From NCBI GenBank assembly GCA_003415625.1, contig PYIU01000001.1, positions 5,208,746 to 5,272,745 of the forward strand: 64,000 nucleotides of DNA, given 5' to 3'. A program made the position numbers and the translations under genes. Of this stretch, positions 13,080-25,370 are shown in pieces. This stretch comes from Aquanectria penicillioides. Taxonomy: Eukaryota > Ascomycota > Sordariomycetes > Hypocreales > Nectriaceae. Each line of letters begins with the position of its first letter. Position 1 is the first letter of the stretch. The notes beneath the pieces are model-generated. The model was not told the origin of the DNA. It saw only the letters and a list, made by a program, of their open reading frames with translations, and ran no database searches.

Positions 13080-13708
13080 AGGAATTGCAACTAGAGACGG
13101 GATTTTAGGCAGAAAGCTAAGAACCTTTGCATTTTTATGCGTGTATAAATAGCATTTCAAAGCAGGAATGGTGTCCGGGGTGTACGATATGCGGGCGTGT
13201 AAAGGATTGTCAAAATTTCAAATCATGGCAGAAGGATGAATCCCGACTTTGTCAGAAGGTCGTGGTCCGCCAAGCATAACCTCCTCTTTTACCCAAAATT
13301 CACATCAGACGAAAAGGAATTCAAAGTGCCATTCGGATAAAGAAGTTCCTCTTTTGGGAATGGCGGACTTGTTCAACAGCGATGTTCACCAATCAAGAGC
13401 CCAGGCGAGGGGGGGCTGACATGCATCCTCAGTACTGAGTTGGCTGAAGAAAGAGACCTGATCTATAAATAAATATCTAAAATGCAGTGCGCAGGCTGTC
13501 TGCAAAACGAACTATGGTACCTAAAACAAAATGACAAGAAACAAACTATGTATCTATGTACGCTGACGAGTAGTCACCCGCCCCAACCGGCAGTTGAGAG
13601 GGCGTCTACCCAGCAGATGCAATGCAATCCCATGATATGTGCAAATTCCGTCGCTGCCGTGATCTGAACCAAGGCGAGAGTGTCACCCCATCACGTTCCC
13701 TTTTTTTT
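13080..13708. other. Convergent intergenic spacer (3' ends of MEF2 and cupin gene)
   Basis: These 629 nt hold the 3' UTRs of two convergent genes. An AT-rich stretch occurs at 13463-13482. No gene is supported. Confidence 0.5.
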
Positions 13709-14623
13709 TTAGACGGTGCGCTTCTTGTGGCCGCACTTCTTGAGGCACTCTTCGACGCCGAGGGCGATGCTCTTGGGGATGGCCTGGCGGACGAGGTCGA
13801 TGTCCTTTCCGGCGATGCTCTGGCCGAAGGTAGCGGCGATAACGTCATCGCTGAGGGCGAAGGTCTCGTCCTGGACCTGGCCAGCGCCGAAGTCCTCGGA
13901 AGCGAAGGCAGCGACGAAGGTGGCAGGCTCGCAGTCGGGGTTGAACTGGGTGTGGACGGAGCCCTGGTAGAAGGGGGTCATCATGTTGGCCTTGAGCTCA
14001 GTTCGGATGACGCGGCGGGAGCCGTCCTTGTTGAGAACACCGTTCTCAGGAACCATCTCAGTGATGAGGCGGCCGGAGGTAACGATCTGGAGCTCGGCAG
14101 AGCGGGGGTGGACGTGGAGAGTGTTCATGCCGCAGGCTGTAGAGAAGAAATGTGTTAGTCAACTGTCTGTTTGAAATTGCTCCCAATGTATTGTTGTAAA
14201 ACGGGGCGCGGAAGGCATCTGGAGACTCGGGGAGAGCAGATGACTTACCATCAACACGGCCAAAGGCCATACCAGAGCCAGTGCCGACAAGAGCGGGGAA
14301 GGTCTTGCGGTTGGCAGGGATGAGCTGGCCACCCTCTCCAGGGTTGGGCTGCTGCTGGTTGAAGTCAAAGACGAAGGCATCGTCGCCAAGAAGGTTGAAG
14401 CGGTCGGCAGCACTGCAAAGTACCCATGTTAGTTTTATGCCGAGTTCGAGAACAAGAGCAGGCATTGTCGGGTCTATGTTGGTACTTACGTATCAGCAAG
14501 CTGGAGCTGAGCAGTCAGGCTAAGCTCCTGGGGGTATCCGCCTCGCTTGGAGTTGCGGGGAGCGGCGGAAGCCAGGGAGGTGAAGGCCAAGATGGCAGAG
14601 ATGGTAGCGGTGGAGAACTGCAT
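13709..14623 (-). CDS. Secreted germin/spherulin-like cupin
   Basis: Exons 14623-14490, 14412-14249 and 14136-13709 give 241 residues. A signal peptide is evident (MQFSTATISAILAFTSLASA, predicted cut after Ala20 or so). Mature sequence shows the first cupin motif TLHVHPRSAELQIVTSGRL, with the metal-ligand pattern HxHPxxxE. The second motif region is TPFYQGSVHTQFNPDCEPA, with the conserved His. This places it with fungal spherulin-1-like/germin-like cupins. Such proteins are extracellular, often stress- or development-regulated, and usually bind Mn; the substrate is unknown. The C-terminus is Cys/Lys-rich (CLKKCGHKKRTV). All three exons keep phase (2, then 1). Confidence 0.9.
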
Positions 14624-14624
14624 T

Positions 14625-17600
14625 TTTGAAGTTTGGGGTTTGAGCCGGTGAAGTTTTTAGAAAATAGAAGAGGATGGGATAGAAGTTGATGTATTGTGGT
14701 AGAGGATACAGGCTTGTATTGAAGTTGTCAAGCTGGGAAGCTGGTGTTGATAGGATGAGATGTGATGAGATGCTGTGTGATGATGTTTCGTTTCAATCAC
14801 GGCACGATGCCATCTTCTTATACATCTATGCGTGGCCCCCAAGGTATAACCCGTCCCTGCCCAAGCCATCTACACGGAAGCGATTGTTGATGCTGATCCG
14901 GATGTATGAGTGAGCAACAATCTGACCGTCAATGGGCGTTGCCAAAGATACTGCGCCGGCACGTGGCTTGCGCTCCGGATGTCAGACTTCCGTGGTCGTC
15001 ATCCCGGCCTGGCGGGGCGTTTGCGATTGCCAGATGCAAGATGGGATGCCAAGAGGCGCGCAGAGATGTGCATTCCAGAAGGGGACCTGCTGCAGCATGT
15101 TTCCAATACCGGGAACTCCTGGGCGGAGGCCATTCGCTGAGTGTGTCCCGGCTGGTTTGCTAAGTGGCCGTGTGTGTTGGCGGGTGGTGGCTTTGGGCTT
15201 GGTGGCACAGGTACAGGGATGACCCAAGATGCCCGCCTCCCGGGCTGTGCCAGCGCTGTGCGTGTGCAGTGCGTGCGGCTGGTGAATGGCCGCAGCGCTT
15301 CGGCCACAGCAGTTCCCCTCTGGCTTTCAAATCGAAAGCGCCTAAAAATAACGGGTGGAGGAGGTGTTCGGCAAGCGCTAAGCGACGGGCCTGTGGCGGC
15401 CGCCGCTCGCCCAACAACGCACATCATCTTGCTCCTTCGCCCATCGTCTGTCATCCATTATCCCGGCAGCCTAGTGCTGAAGGATTCCATTTTTTTCCCC
15501 AGATAATTGTCAGCACCAACCAGTCAAGGGCAGTACTAGCTCTTGCCGCGCCTCCCGGAGGCTCGCTGATCCGGGCGGAGAGATCGGGACCGCCTTGCAC
15601 CTCATACCTCTACTCTGCACCAGCACAACGCTGGAATGCGAGGTTGGCGCCCAATGAAAATTTTGGTGACATCTTATCCAACACGTGCAACAATGTAATC
15701 GGTACCCATTTTTGGCCTAAGAAGGCAAGAGTTGGATACTCAGGTGGAATCGTTTGATTCAGCAGATATATCTGGATATCTTGAGAAAGAAACAAACATG
15801 GTTGGAACGGAAGAAATTGATCTAAATATACAACAAAATAAACATGTAAAATAAAATAAAAACTTTAACAATAATGTAGCATGCAAAAAAAAAAAAAAAA
15901 ATTCTCATGATTTAAAAATTCAAATACATTTACTTTTTTATGTTTCAAGGACTCTATACAGGGAAGTACATCGATAATGAAGCAGAATGTCTGAACTGGA
16001 ATGGCGGTCCCAATTTCTGGTGCGCCTCCTCCGTTTGGTGTTGCCGGTGCCCCGCACATACCCTACAGCACCACATTGACACCGGTGCTTTGCTGCTATA
16101 GCAATGCTCCTTTGGGTAGCAAGCATCATGCAAGGTTTACCCATCTCCCGCTGGCATAGCCTGCGGTTCCTACCAAATTGTTTCGTTTTGGCGTCATCGG
16201 CAATGTCTATTCCGTACTCTATTTTGAAAAAAAGCCTCTCCGTGGACAACACCGATGCCCGCTTGTTTCCCGTTTCAGTAAGCAGCCTTGGTGAATGTCG
16301 GCCGCCAGCGCCGGAACATCGGAGTAATATGGCAGTGTTGATGGCAATGGCGGTGAGAAGTGGTGGGAGTACATGGAAGTCAGCACTTAGTAACTTCAGT
16401 AAGAACTTAACACACTGCAAGGGAGTCCCAGACGTTGACACAGCATGTTGTTCAATTGCCGGTTTCCGTAGGAGGCGGGTTAGAAAAACGCGAGACTGTT
16501 TTCATTTGTGTCAGACGCACATGGGGAGCGACCGAGTGCCACGGACAGTGAGGAGACTGGTACCTCAGGCATCATTCAACTCAGACACTCGAAACGCACC
16601 TCCATCAACCAACTTACTTTCATGATAATAAAAATTTTTTTTATCAAGGCATCCACTGGGATACATTGTCTCCGTCCTTAGACTGTAACTAATCTCGTCT
16701 TAGGCTCGCAACAACGACTGTCCCAATACAGGCATATGCAGCTCCAGTTTTTTCTTCTTTCATGGCTTCAGTTCCCCTGTCTGGCTGTGCTCCCACTCCA
16801 CAATCGTCCCGTGCGCCACAATCGGGTCGCGAATCTCCTCTCCACTGACCCCCAAGACATGGCTTACTTTGTGCACCTCCGGCTTGTTACAACTTCCCAT
16901 GTTTCTAACGCGTAAATTTTCTTGCCCGATCTCTCTGGCGCCCCAGGGCCTTGACACCGGATGCAGAACACTCAACAGTGAACAAGGTTCCGGAGCGCCT
17001 AGCAGAAGAATCAGTTGTCAAGTCACACCAGACGCCGTGACCGCACCTCCTGGAATAACGCACAATACTAGACTGAACACACTCATTTTCTCAACAGCTT
17101 TCGGATAGCAACTACGCTTCCCCACTAACTGGAATGCAAACGACCAAGCAATTAGAACATAAAGGGGTTCACCGCACAATAGCAATGTATTCTTCCTGCC
17201 TTTGCTCGTCGAGTGCGCGGGACCTTTGATGGGCTGGTCGCGAGCGGAGCCACCAGCCACACGCGGTTACGGTCACCACTCAGCTCGAGCCCACCTCGCC
17301 TATAACCAGTGCAGCCACCAACGACGAAAGCCTACCAGCCAGGCCCGATTCGGCCGATTAATTAAAGATGAACAGGCCAGTCCAGCTGTTGAGATCAGGC
17401 AATCTCGTTCGCGCTGAGGGGGAAACGTCACGATACGCCAGCACAATGAAATGAATACCTACACGCGCACAACCTTTGTTTCAAACACACTTGGGCAGAC
17501 TGGTCACTTTGTGGGTTCAAAACAAACACGAGGGCGGATTAACCGTCGTAGTCGATCAGATTCCTATTCTAGGGCAGTGCACAAGGGCCTGGATCCAGAT

Positions 17601-19121
17601 GAAGTCATCCAGTACATGCAAGCAGGGGGGTGGAGTGGGAACCGAGTGGAACAACGTATCACGCAACGAGCCGAGCAGGCAAGGCTGCGTTTCAGGACCT
17701 CGGTCCCCATCGCTGGCTCCCCATTGACCACTGAAAGGCCCCAGCAGCAACGCTCTCCTCTCCCAGACTCCCACATCCACATCGCGCACGTCGCTTCCCA
17801 CTCTCTTGGCCCCCGCAAGTCAGTTGTGGCTCTTGACGGAAGCTGAACGATCGCGAGGCCGGGCCTCGCCGCTAAGACTGGAAGGGCATCACCTGTGACG
17901 CTCTCGCATTGGCCCAGGAACAGGGGAAGCGAGCCCTCCAGCGATTCAGTCGCCCGACCAGTCTAGGCCAGCAAGGATTATCAATTTTAATTGTGAGCCA
18001 ATGCGCTGTCTTTTTTACCTTCTTCTCCCGAACAAGCCACTTTGAGAGGGCCGATGCGGCCAGACCACCACTACGCGATTAGCCCCAGGCACAAGCAGAG
18101 GCAAACTGCACAGCCTGGGTTAGTCAGGAACAAGACTCGCGTGTGTGGCACAGCAAAGATGGATGGGAGGGCAGAGCGCAGGACCATGGCAATATCCGTA
18201 TATCGTTCAATTAATCGGTCGACGAGGGCTTGTTCCTTAAACTATGGATCCTGCCGAGGACATGCTGGCTCGGCCGACGCTGAATTCCCTGATCTGGGCG
18301 ACCTCCGACAGGTTGCTGTCTCGTTGCGGTCAAAGCAGCCCAGGACAACCTTGGACAGTTGAATCACGGAATCATGGGCATGGCGAGGTTTAATCTGCGG
18401 CGAGCAGCACCCCTGGCACACTCAGGCACAACCTCGATAGGATTGGCCGGTTCCTGGCAGAGACTTGCAAGGGGGAGATGAGCTGCCTGTCTCATTGGGC
18501 ATGGTCCCATTACCCCGGCCCCTCCGGACCCCGGTCGCCGAGGAACAAACTCCACAGTCGAACCGGCCTCCTCGGGCCAGTGCAGACTTGCCTGACCACG
18601 ATGGATCACACAGCCAGAGTGGACCAGGGGGGCCTGGCTCTAAGTGAGGCCCAGAAGGGCACACGGGGTAGGCCCTCGGTAGGCTATCACAGCAGCCGTT
18701 ACTCGCCTTGGTGTTGCACTGGACTTCTCGTTTGGTACTGGCCCCCCTCTTGGTTCCACGGCCCTCTCTCGAGTCTCATTTCCTCGAGGGCCCATCCTGT
18801 CTTCCCTCATGCTGGCCGCCTCCCACTATCCTTCGCCACCTTGTCGATCTCATTATTCTAGTTTGTTTCCCAAACCCCATCGCTCTTTTCAGTCTTTGTT
18901 TCCCATGTAAATAACCCTCGTGCTGCTGGTCCGCGACTGCTTCCTTTTTGCCTTTGCCTCGTCGGCTCTGTCACTCACTCATTTGCTCGACGAGCATTAC
19001 GCTCTTTCAACACCGACCAGGACCACGACCCCCCAGGGTTGCGATACGCGTGTGGAGGAATATCTCTCATTAACCAAGATTCGAAAATTTGACCGACGCT
19101 CATTCACCGACGAAATTCTCA
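14625..19121. other. 4.5-kb gene-free interval upstream of the cupin (-) and SUN (+) genes
   Basis: No supportable gene. Two unrecognized ORFs overlap antisense at 15938-16441 (-) and 16104-16625 (+); both lack domains and look accidental. Around 15760-15960 the DNA is AT-rich, with a 17-A run at 15885-15901. Toward the SUN gene (about 18700-19085) the + strand becomes pyrimidine-rich (TTTCC, CTC tracts), as expected of a long promoter and leader of a highly expressed cell-wall gene. Confidence 0.55.
14817..14824 (-). promoter_or_regulatory. TATA-like element upstream of the cupin gene
   Basis: Reading TGTATAAG on the minus strand, about 195 nt before the cupin start codon. The position is plausible for a promoter, but the leader length is not known. 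Confidence 0.3.
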
Positions 19122-20688
19122 ATGAAGTTCACGATTCTCCCAGCTGCCGTTACGGCGGCTATCTTGCTGGTCGCTCCCTCAGCCGTCGCTGGGAAGGCTC
19201 ATCGTCACGTCCGACGCGCCGACCACGTCTTCAGCCACCCTCGTCCCCAGGATGCCTCCTTCTTCGAGAGCTTCAGCTCAAATGAGAGGCGTGCCGAGAA
19301 GCGTGGAGGACAGTGCCAGTTTCCCACTGATGATTCAAACATGGTTGCCGTCACTCCCAACCAGAAGAACGCCGGATGGGCGATGAGCCCTGATCAAGAG
19401 TGCAAGCCCGGCAACTACTGCCCCTTCGCCTGCAAGTCTGGCATGGTTATGAACCAGTGGGATCCCGATTCCACATACAGCTATCCTTCTTCTATGGTAG
19501 GCTATTATTGATTATGTTCAGCGACTCTGACTAACACGCGCTCCAGAACGGTGGCTTATATTGTAACAAGGATGGCCAGATCGAAAAGCCTTTCAAAAGC
19601 AAGCCCAACTGTGTTCAGGGATCCGGTGCCGTTCAGGCCGTCAACAAGTGTGGCTCCAAGATGTCATGGTGCCAGACCGTCTTGCCTGGCAATGAGGCCA
19701 TGCTTATTCCAACAGTTGTTTCTGGAACTGCCACTATCGCCGTCCCAGACTCTTCATACTGGTGCTCTACTGCTGCTCAGTAAGTTCTCTAGCTATCCAA
19801 GTAACAACATCAGCCTTTTAACCAACCGTCAAATAGCTTCTACATCAACCCCCCGGTACTGGTGATGAGGGCTGCATCTGGGGCGACAGCAGCAAGGCCA
19901 TTGGTAACTGGAGTCCCTACGTCGCCGGTGCCAACACCCTGGCCAACGGCCAGACTTTTGTCAAGATCGGTTGGAACCCCATCTGGGAGGATTCTTCTCT
20001 GAAGAGCAAGCTTCCTACCTTTGGCATCGAGGTCAAGTGCCCCGATGGCGGCTGCAACGGCCTGCCCTGCAAGATCGACCCTTCAGATGGCGAGGGTACC
20101 GTGCAGAGCAGCAACAGCGCCAAAGGTGCTGGCAACTCGGCCTTCTGTGTTGTCACCGTACCAAAGGGCAGCACAGCACAGATTGTCGCCTTTTCAGTCG
20201 GCTCCGGATCTGGTAGCTCTGACTCTGGTTCTGATTCCAGTTCCAAGTCTTCCACCAAGGCCTCTACCACGCCAATCACAACCACTGCGAAGCCGTCGAC
20301 TAGCTCCCAGGCTGTCACAACCAAGGCATCGACCACCTCGAGCTCGACCCCTAAGGACTCTCCGACCACTACTTCACAGCAGAGCACCAGTACCACTGCT
20401 AAAGCCAGCACTACGACAACTTTCGTGTCCTCTACCGCATCCACCGAGTACCAGGACGAGAGCACTTCCACTACCCAGAGCGCACCAGATGTTAGCCCAG
20501 GTATCTTCCACGAGAACAGCACCGCGACTGCCGCCGATGAGACTATCACCAGCGCACCCCAGTCTACCGATTCCGGCTCCAAGGCCGCTGCCACAACTTC
20601 CAAGGAGGGCGACGCTGCCCGACGCCAGGGCAGCGCCGCTATGGCCAGCTTTGTTGTGGCTTTGGTAGCCGCCGTCTGCTTCTTGTAA
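19122..20688 (+). CDS. SUN-family (GH132) secreted cell-wall protein, probably GPI-anchored; frame broken by one base
   Basis: Exons 19122-19496, 19547-19779 and 19837-20688. Residues 1-23 form a signal peptide (MKFTILPAAVTAAILLVAPS). The SUN domain follows: cysteine motif CKPGNYCPFACKSGMVMNQW, then GGLYCNKDGQIEKPF, SYWCSTAAHFYIN and GCIWGDSSKAIGNWSPYVAG. After about residue 340 the protein is Ser/Thr-rich, ending in a hydrophobic tail (MASFVVALVAAVCFL) suited to GPI attachment. SUN proteins act in wall remodelling and septation on beta-glucan. In exon 3 the C-run at 19849-19854 has six C where the family's INPPGTGDEGC needs seven, so the frame is lost. With one base restored the length is 486 residues and the reading frame is open to the stop. 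A sequence error seems likelier than a pseudogene, because the rest is intact. Confidence 0.88.
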
Positions 20689-21593
20689 TTGAACAAATAT
20701 CCAAGAAGCAAGCACTTAATGTTCGATTCAATCTCGGCCAGCCTGCTAGTTCTCCGTCTGTCGCAAATCCTCCCACGGCAACTATCACCACCATCCATAT
20801 CTGGCAGTTGGCATTCTTCTCTTCGTCGGCTACTATTTCACCAAATGACCTGGTTCGAGGTCCACCATTTTATTCTTCTTTCTTACACGTATTATCAAGC
20901 CAATCACCCTATCGGCGATAGTGTTTATTGTTTTATCTCCCCTTTTGTCATTATCTCGATAGAGACATTAGGATCCTCGGGTATCCTCTCCTCGGATACC
21001 CCTTCATTCATATCATAGAGCCTTTGATCGCAAAAGACTCGATTGGGCCATGGCCATTAATTCTATATTCTACGATTCGTTTCACGGTCGATATACCCTT
21101 TTTACACAGTATTGGAGAAGCTTATTTTTTTGTGGAGGAAAAGCGGATATGAGCAGCGATTTGTTCTCGTTACACTTATTGATGGAATATATTTTGACGA
21201 TGTATGTATCTGAATTAGTTGTGTGTCGGAGAGAGGTAGAAGCTTCGTTGTATGGGATGGCTTTCCCCAAAAGTCATCTCGGGTCTCCGCTAAAGGCCCT
21301 TTTTTGGGGTTTCTGAAGAGGAAAACAATGATCAGACATGTTATGATATCACGGGCCTTTACGGAGCTAGCCATGCATAAAAAGAAATGTGGAAGATCAA
21401 GACAAAATTATTTTTGCTCCAGACAATGGTCGCACCATTCCGCCTACTCACGTGAATTGCTTCAAGACCTAATGTGACGTGCTTTTTCTTCTCGCCTGGG
21501 TATCATGCACTATTTTTTTCAACACTCTTTCGTAATGTCAAATTACGGAACCCGTCACCAACCAACTAAAGTCAGTTGGACCTTGATTTCCCT
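20689..21593. other. Convergent intergenic spacer (3' ends of SUN and CSN12 genes)
   Basis: A 905-nt AT-rich, T-rich spacer between convergent genes. It contains ORFs of 60-109 codons without recognizable features. No gene is supported. Confidence 0.5.
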
Positions 21594-23347
21594 TTACTCC
21601 TTCACCCAACCCACCACCTCGTCAGGGTCGAAGTCTTCCTCATACCTTCTGTCGCGAATTGTCTGCCAGACGTTAGGCCATCCCGCCAAGATCGGGCTTC
21701 CTTTTGACTTAGCACCGATGATGGCAAATTGACCGTGGCTGTGTGCCACAAACCCATGCAGGAGGCCCTGCTGAACGAGTGTCGCCACTGTCATCTCCAC
21801 ATCCTCGGGCGTGACCTCTGCGTTCCCCCAGATCATCCCTTCGTTCGGGCGTAGGTTCTTGGAGCCTCCTGGAGGGGACGCCAACGTAGATGCCCCTGAG
21901 TCTTGGGCATTGTTGGTGTGGGCCTTCATCAGGAGCGGGTTGACATTGTGCGGGCGATTGAGGGTGTTTGGGTTTGACGGCAGCCAGCCCTCGAGACGGT
22001 GTTGGAGGTAGGTAGCCACTGTAAGGAGGTTTGAGAGGTCGAGGGTCGCGGCCTTTCGAGAGGAGGCATCGGTTGGAGGAACATATGTCAACATGAAAGT
22101 CTTGCGACTTAGAGATCTCCACAGCAGTGGTCGTAGTCGATGCGTCAGTGGCAAGAGCAGGGCCTTTTCGAAGAGCCATGTCTCGTGTGTAGCGAGGTGC
22201 TGCTGGAATTGTATAAAGTTCCCAGACCGTATGGCCTGACATAACGGAAGGAAGATGGGGGTGAGTGACTGGGCTTCTGGTCGTTGGAGGAGAACTTGAG
22301 AAGGAAAACGTCCTAGAAGAATGTTACATGGGATGAGGTAGGTGAGGATGTTGGTACGGTGGGAGACGAGCTGAGGAGGAGTCTGTAGGTAGGCTTCCTG
22401 GAGACACAGTGCAGCGCGCAGGTAATGGTTATTGGAGAAGTTGAAGCGGCCTAGGTAGTAAAGGAAAGTGACTCTCTGGGCCGCTGGATAGAGTGACAAC
22501 GGAGGAGAGATGGTGGAAATATTGACAAAGATCATCTTTGCCAAGTGCGTCCTCCGGCACTATCGTGAGGTTAGTCATTTGGCCTATAACGACAACGGTT
22601 GAGGAATAAACATGATGAGGACATACTGCAAAGAGAAGCTTAAGCACGAGGTTGGCGAACATGTATACGCCAATCTTCTTGCCCTCGGGCTTGCTATAAC
22701 GACCGCTAGAGCGATCTGTGAGGCAGGTAGTGAAGATCTTCTGGATGATCTCGGCCGAAGATTCAGCAATAGTCTTGTCCTCGTCTGCAGAGCGGAGGCG
22801 ACGGGCTAGGTCAGGCCGCCGGTTGAGCGTCATGGTATAGCGGGCAAGCGTCTCAGAGAGCGACATGCTTGTCTTGAGAAGCATACCGCCGTAGGTTGGA
22901 TGAGCAAAAGCGGTGGCACACGAGCTGAATTCGCGTTAGCATTGTGTTTGGCGCCATAGGATATCGTAATATCTCTGGAAAATAAAGACGAGGTGGAAGA
23001 TGAGGACGAGGAAAGCCGTACTTGACAAGCCCGCTAAGCAGCTGATGTGCACCAAGCAAGTCATCATAGTTGATGTCCCGCCAAAACGCGAGGTAGTCCT
23101 TCATAAAGGCGATGAAGCCGGGCCATGCGGTGGCCTGGCCCTCAGGGACATCGTCATCCTGCGGCAGAGCCTTGTCCACGAGGTTGTCGAGACCCTGCTG
23201 GCGGAACTGGGACCGCAGCTCGGCGGCGAGGTCGTGATACTGTTTTGGCGATCCAGGGTCAACCTGCAGCCATGCGCGGAGCTCGTCGCCATTCTGGGCG
23301 TGGACAAATTGGCGAATTTGCGAGAGGAACTGGAGGACGAGCTGCAT
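21594..23347 (-). CDS. CSN12: PCI-domain protein, CSN12 / Thp1-PCID2 family
   Basis: Exons 23347-23022, 22924-22627 and 22559-21594 give 529 residues. Characteristic blocks are AHPTYGGMLLKTSMSLSETL, the helical segment YSKPEGKKIGVYMFANLVLK, and AAQRVTFLYYLGRFNFSNNH followed by IPCNILLGRFPS. These match the Csn12/PCID2/Thp1 branch of PCI proteins. The winged-helix PCI part lies toward the C-terminus (LSRKTFMLTYVPP, then VTPEDVEMTVATLVQQGLLH and GFVAHSHGQFAIIG). A Gly/Ser/Asn-rich insertion (about residues 420-460) interrupts the PCI region. Family members are nuclear and bind nucleic acid in TREX-2-like or COP9-associated complexes affecting mRNA export and splicing. Which complex applies here cannot be told from sequence alone. 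Confidence 0.88.
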
Positions 23348-23984
23348 CGTGGGCGGTGCGATGAGGGGCGGTGCGGCCTTCACTCTCGGGCCGCGGAATG
23401 AGTGCGCGTTGAGGAGGGTGATGAGGCGTGGTGTTTGCGAGTGAATGATGAGGTTGTGACTTGTGAGTGAGTGAGGCTGGTGGAAAAGTCCGAGCTCCAC
23501 AGTCGCTTGACAAGTCACGAAACTGCCTACAGACTTGGGTTGAAGGCGAGGAATTCACTAGACGGTTGGGACATAGGACGTTCACGCACAGAATATGACA
23601 CATATCCCAATCAACACATGTTGGACATGATGTAAACCAATAAACCAGTCAAATTCATTTGCATGCTGGGTAAACTCACTTATGCTGCAGACCCTTGAAG
23701 CTCGTGAGTTCTGTGTTGACATAAGCTGGCAGACCCGTGTCCATTGTCATGGCTGCCACTGATGCTACCCTGCACACACAGAGTCATGATGGAATGAGAA
23801 TTCTCGCTCGCGGGGCAATCAAGACGAGACCCTTTTCATAGGGTTGGTGTTTGAAAATTTTGGGTTAAATTTATTTGAATCGCTCATAAATTATTCGTGA
23901 TTTCTACCCTTCCTTAACCGCCTGTTTCCACGACATTATTTCATTCGTGTTGCCATTGATCATAACGCTCTACATATTTTATAT
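23348..23984. other. Intergenic spacer between CSN12 (5' end) and thiolase (3' end)
   Basis: These 637 nt contain the CSN12 promoter and leader and the thiolase 3' UTR. An AT-rich block lies at 23850-23985. Nothing else is supported. Confidence 0.5.
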
Positions 23985-25370
23985 TTACACCGACTCAATT
24001 CGCTGTACCACGAGAGCAGTTGCTGCACCGCCACCATTGCAAATAGCGGCGACACCATACTCACCGGGCTTCAGCTGGTGCAGAAGAGTGGTCAGGATTC
24101 GTGAACCAGAACTTCCCAGGGCGTGACCGAGAGAAATAGCACCACCGAGAGGGTTGACGTTGGCATTCTCAAGTCCAAGAATCTTGGCATTGGCCAAGAT
24201 GACGGCAGCAAAGGCCTCGTTGAACTCCCAATGAGCAACCTGATCCTTGGTAATGCCAGCGCGCTCAAGGGCAATAGGGACGGCCTTGGAGGGGGCAATG
24301 GGGAAGTCGATAGGGCTGGTGGCGGCATCGGCATAGCCGCAGATCTTGGCCAGGACGCGCGAGCCGGCGCCGTACTGCTGGGCAATGGCCTTGTTACCGA
24401 GGACCAGAGCACTGGCACCATCGTTGAGGGTTGACGAGTTTGCGGCGGTGACAGTGCCAGTTCCATCGCGGACGAAAGCCGGCTTCAGAGTGGGGACCTT
24501 GTCAAACTTGACGTCTAGGAAGCCCTCATCAGTGTCAACGACAACCTCACCCTTGCGGGTCTTGACGGTGACGGGAGCAATCTCGTCGGCGAATGCCTTC
24601 TCCGCCCACGCCTTCTGCGCATTCTTGTAGGACTGGATAGCGTACTCGTCCTGCTGTTCACGGGTCAGGTTGTACGTCTTGACCGTGTTTTCGGCGCAGT
24701 TGCCCATGTGGAATTGGTCGTAGACGTCGGTTAGACCATCCTTGATGAGGCCGTCCTCCATCTTGACGTTTCCGAAAGCGGGGAGGCCGCTGGCACGGGG
24801 CACGTAGTAGGGCACCTGGGACATGTTTTCCATTCCACCAGCAATTTGTGCCTCGGCGAGACCTAGCTGGATGTTCTGGGCAGCCAGAGCTACCGACTTG
24901 AGTCCCGAGGCGCAGACCTTGTTGATGGTGGTAGCTTCGACGGACTGGGGAAGACCAGCGAAGAGGACGGCCTGGCGGGCGGGCGCCTGGCCGACGGAGC
25001 CCTGGAGGACATTGCCCATGTAGACATCGGTGATCTTCTCAACGGGGACCTTTGACTTTTCGAGAGCAGACTTGATTGCGACAGCACCGAGCTTGGGCGC
25101 CGAGACGGTTAAGAAGGAGCCATTGAACTAACACGAACAGTCAACAACACATTCGGAACAGTTTCGACCATACAAGACAAACAAAACAAAAAAAACAACG
25201 GCATTTGTTACCTTGGCAGTTGGGGTTCTGGCGGCGCTCAGGATGTAGGCATCTTGGAGCTCCTTTCGCATGGGAGGGCTGGTAGAGAAGCGGCGTGCCG
25301 AATTCACATGCACATGGCCAGCGAGCTGGGCCAGCCGGGATGCTGACCTGAGCTGTGATGCGACAGGCAT
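23985..25370 (-). CDS. ERG10: Acetyl-CoA C-acetyltransferase (acetoacetyl-CoA thiolase), probably mitochondrial
   Basis: Exons 25370-25212 and 25127-23985 give 433 residues. The first 35 residues ([20 protein letters not shown], then ARRFSTSP) form an Arg/Ser-rich presequence, so a mitochondrial ACAT1-type isozyme is likely. Thiolase signatures are intact. The acyl-accepting Cys is at residue 125 in [13 protein letters not shown]. The motif [11 protein letters not shown] carries the Asn-Glu-Ala-Phe block. [16 protein letters not shown] carries the catalytic His, and [13 protein letters not shown] the second active-site Cys. The enzyme condenses two acetyl-CoA to acetoacetyl-CoA or runs the reverse thiolysis, feeding ergosterol/isoprenoid synthesis or ketone and isoleucine breakdown. 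The symbol ERG10 is used for the family; the cytosolic paralogue may be elsewhere in the genome. Confidence 0.94.

Noticed and set aside
15938..16625. Overlapping antisense ORFs of 167 and 173 codons in the large gap
   Set aside because: Both cover the same DNA, neither has a recognizable motif, and no splice extension improves them.
19917..20798. 293-codon minus-strand ORF opposite the SUN gene
   Set aside because: It is the antisense shadow of the Ser/Thr-rich coding region; its Val/Ala-rich text follows from the repeats on the other strand.
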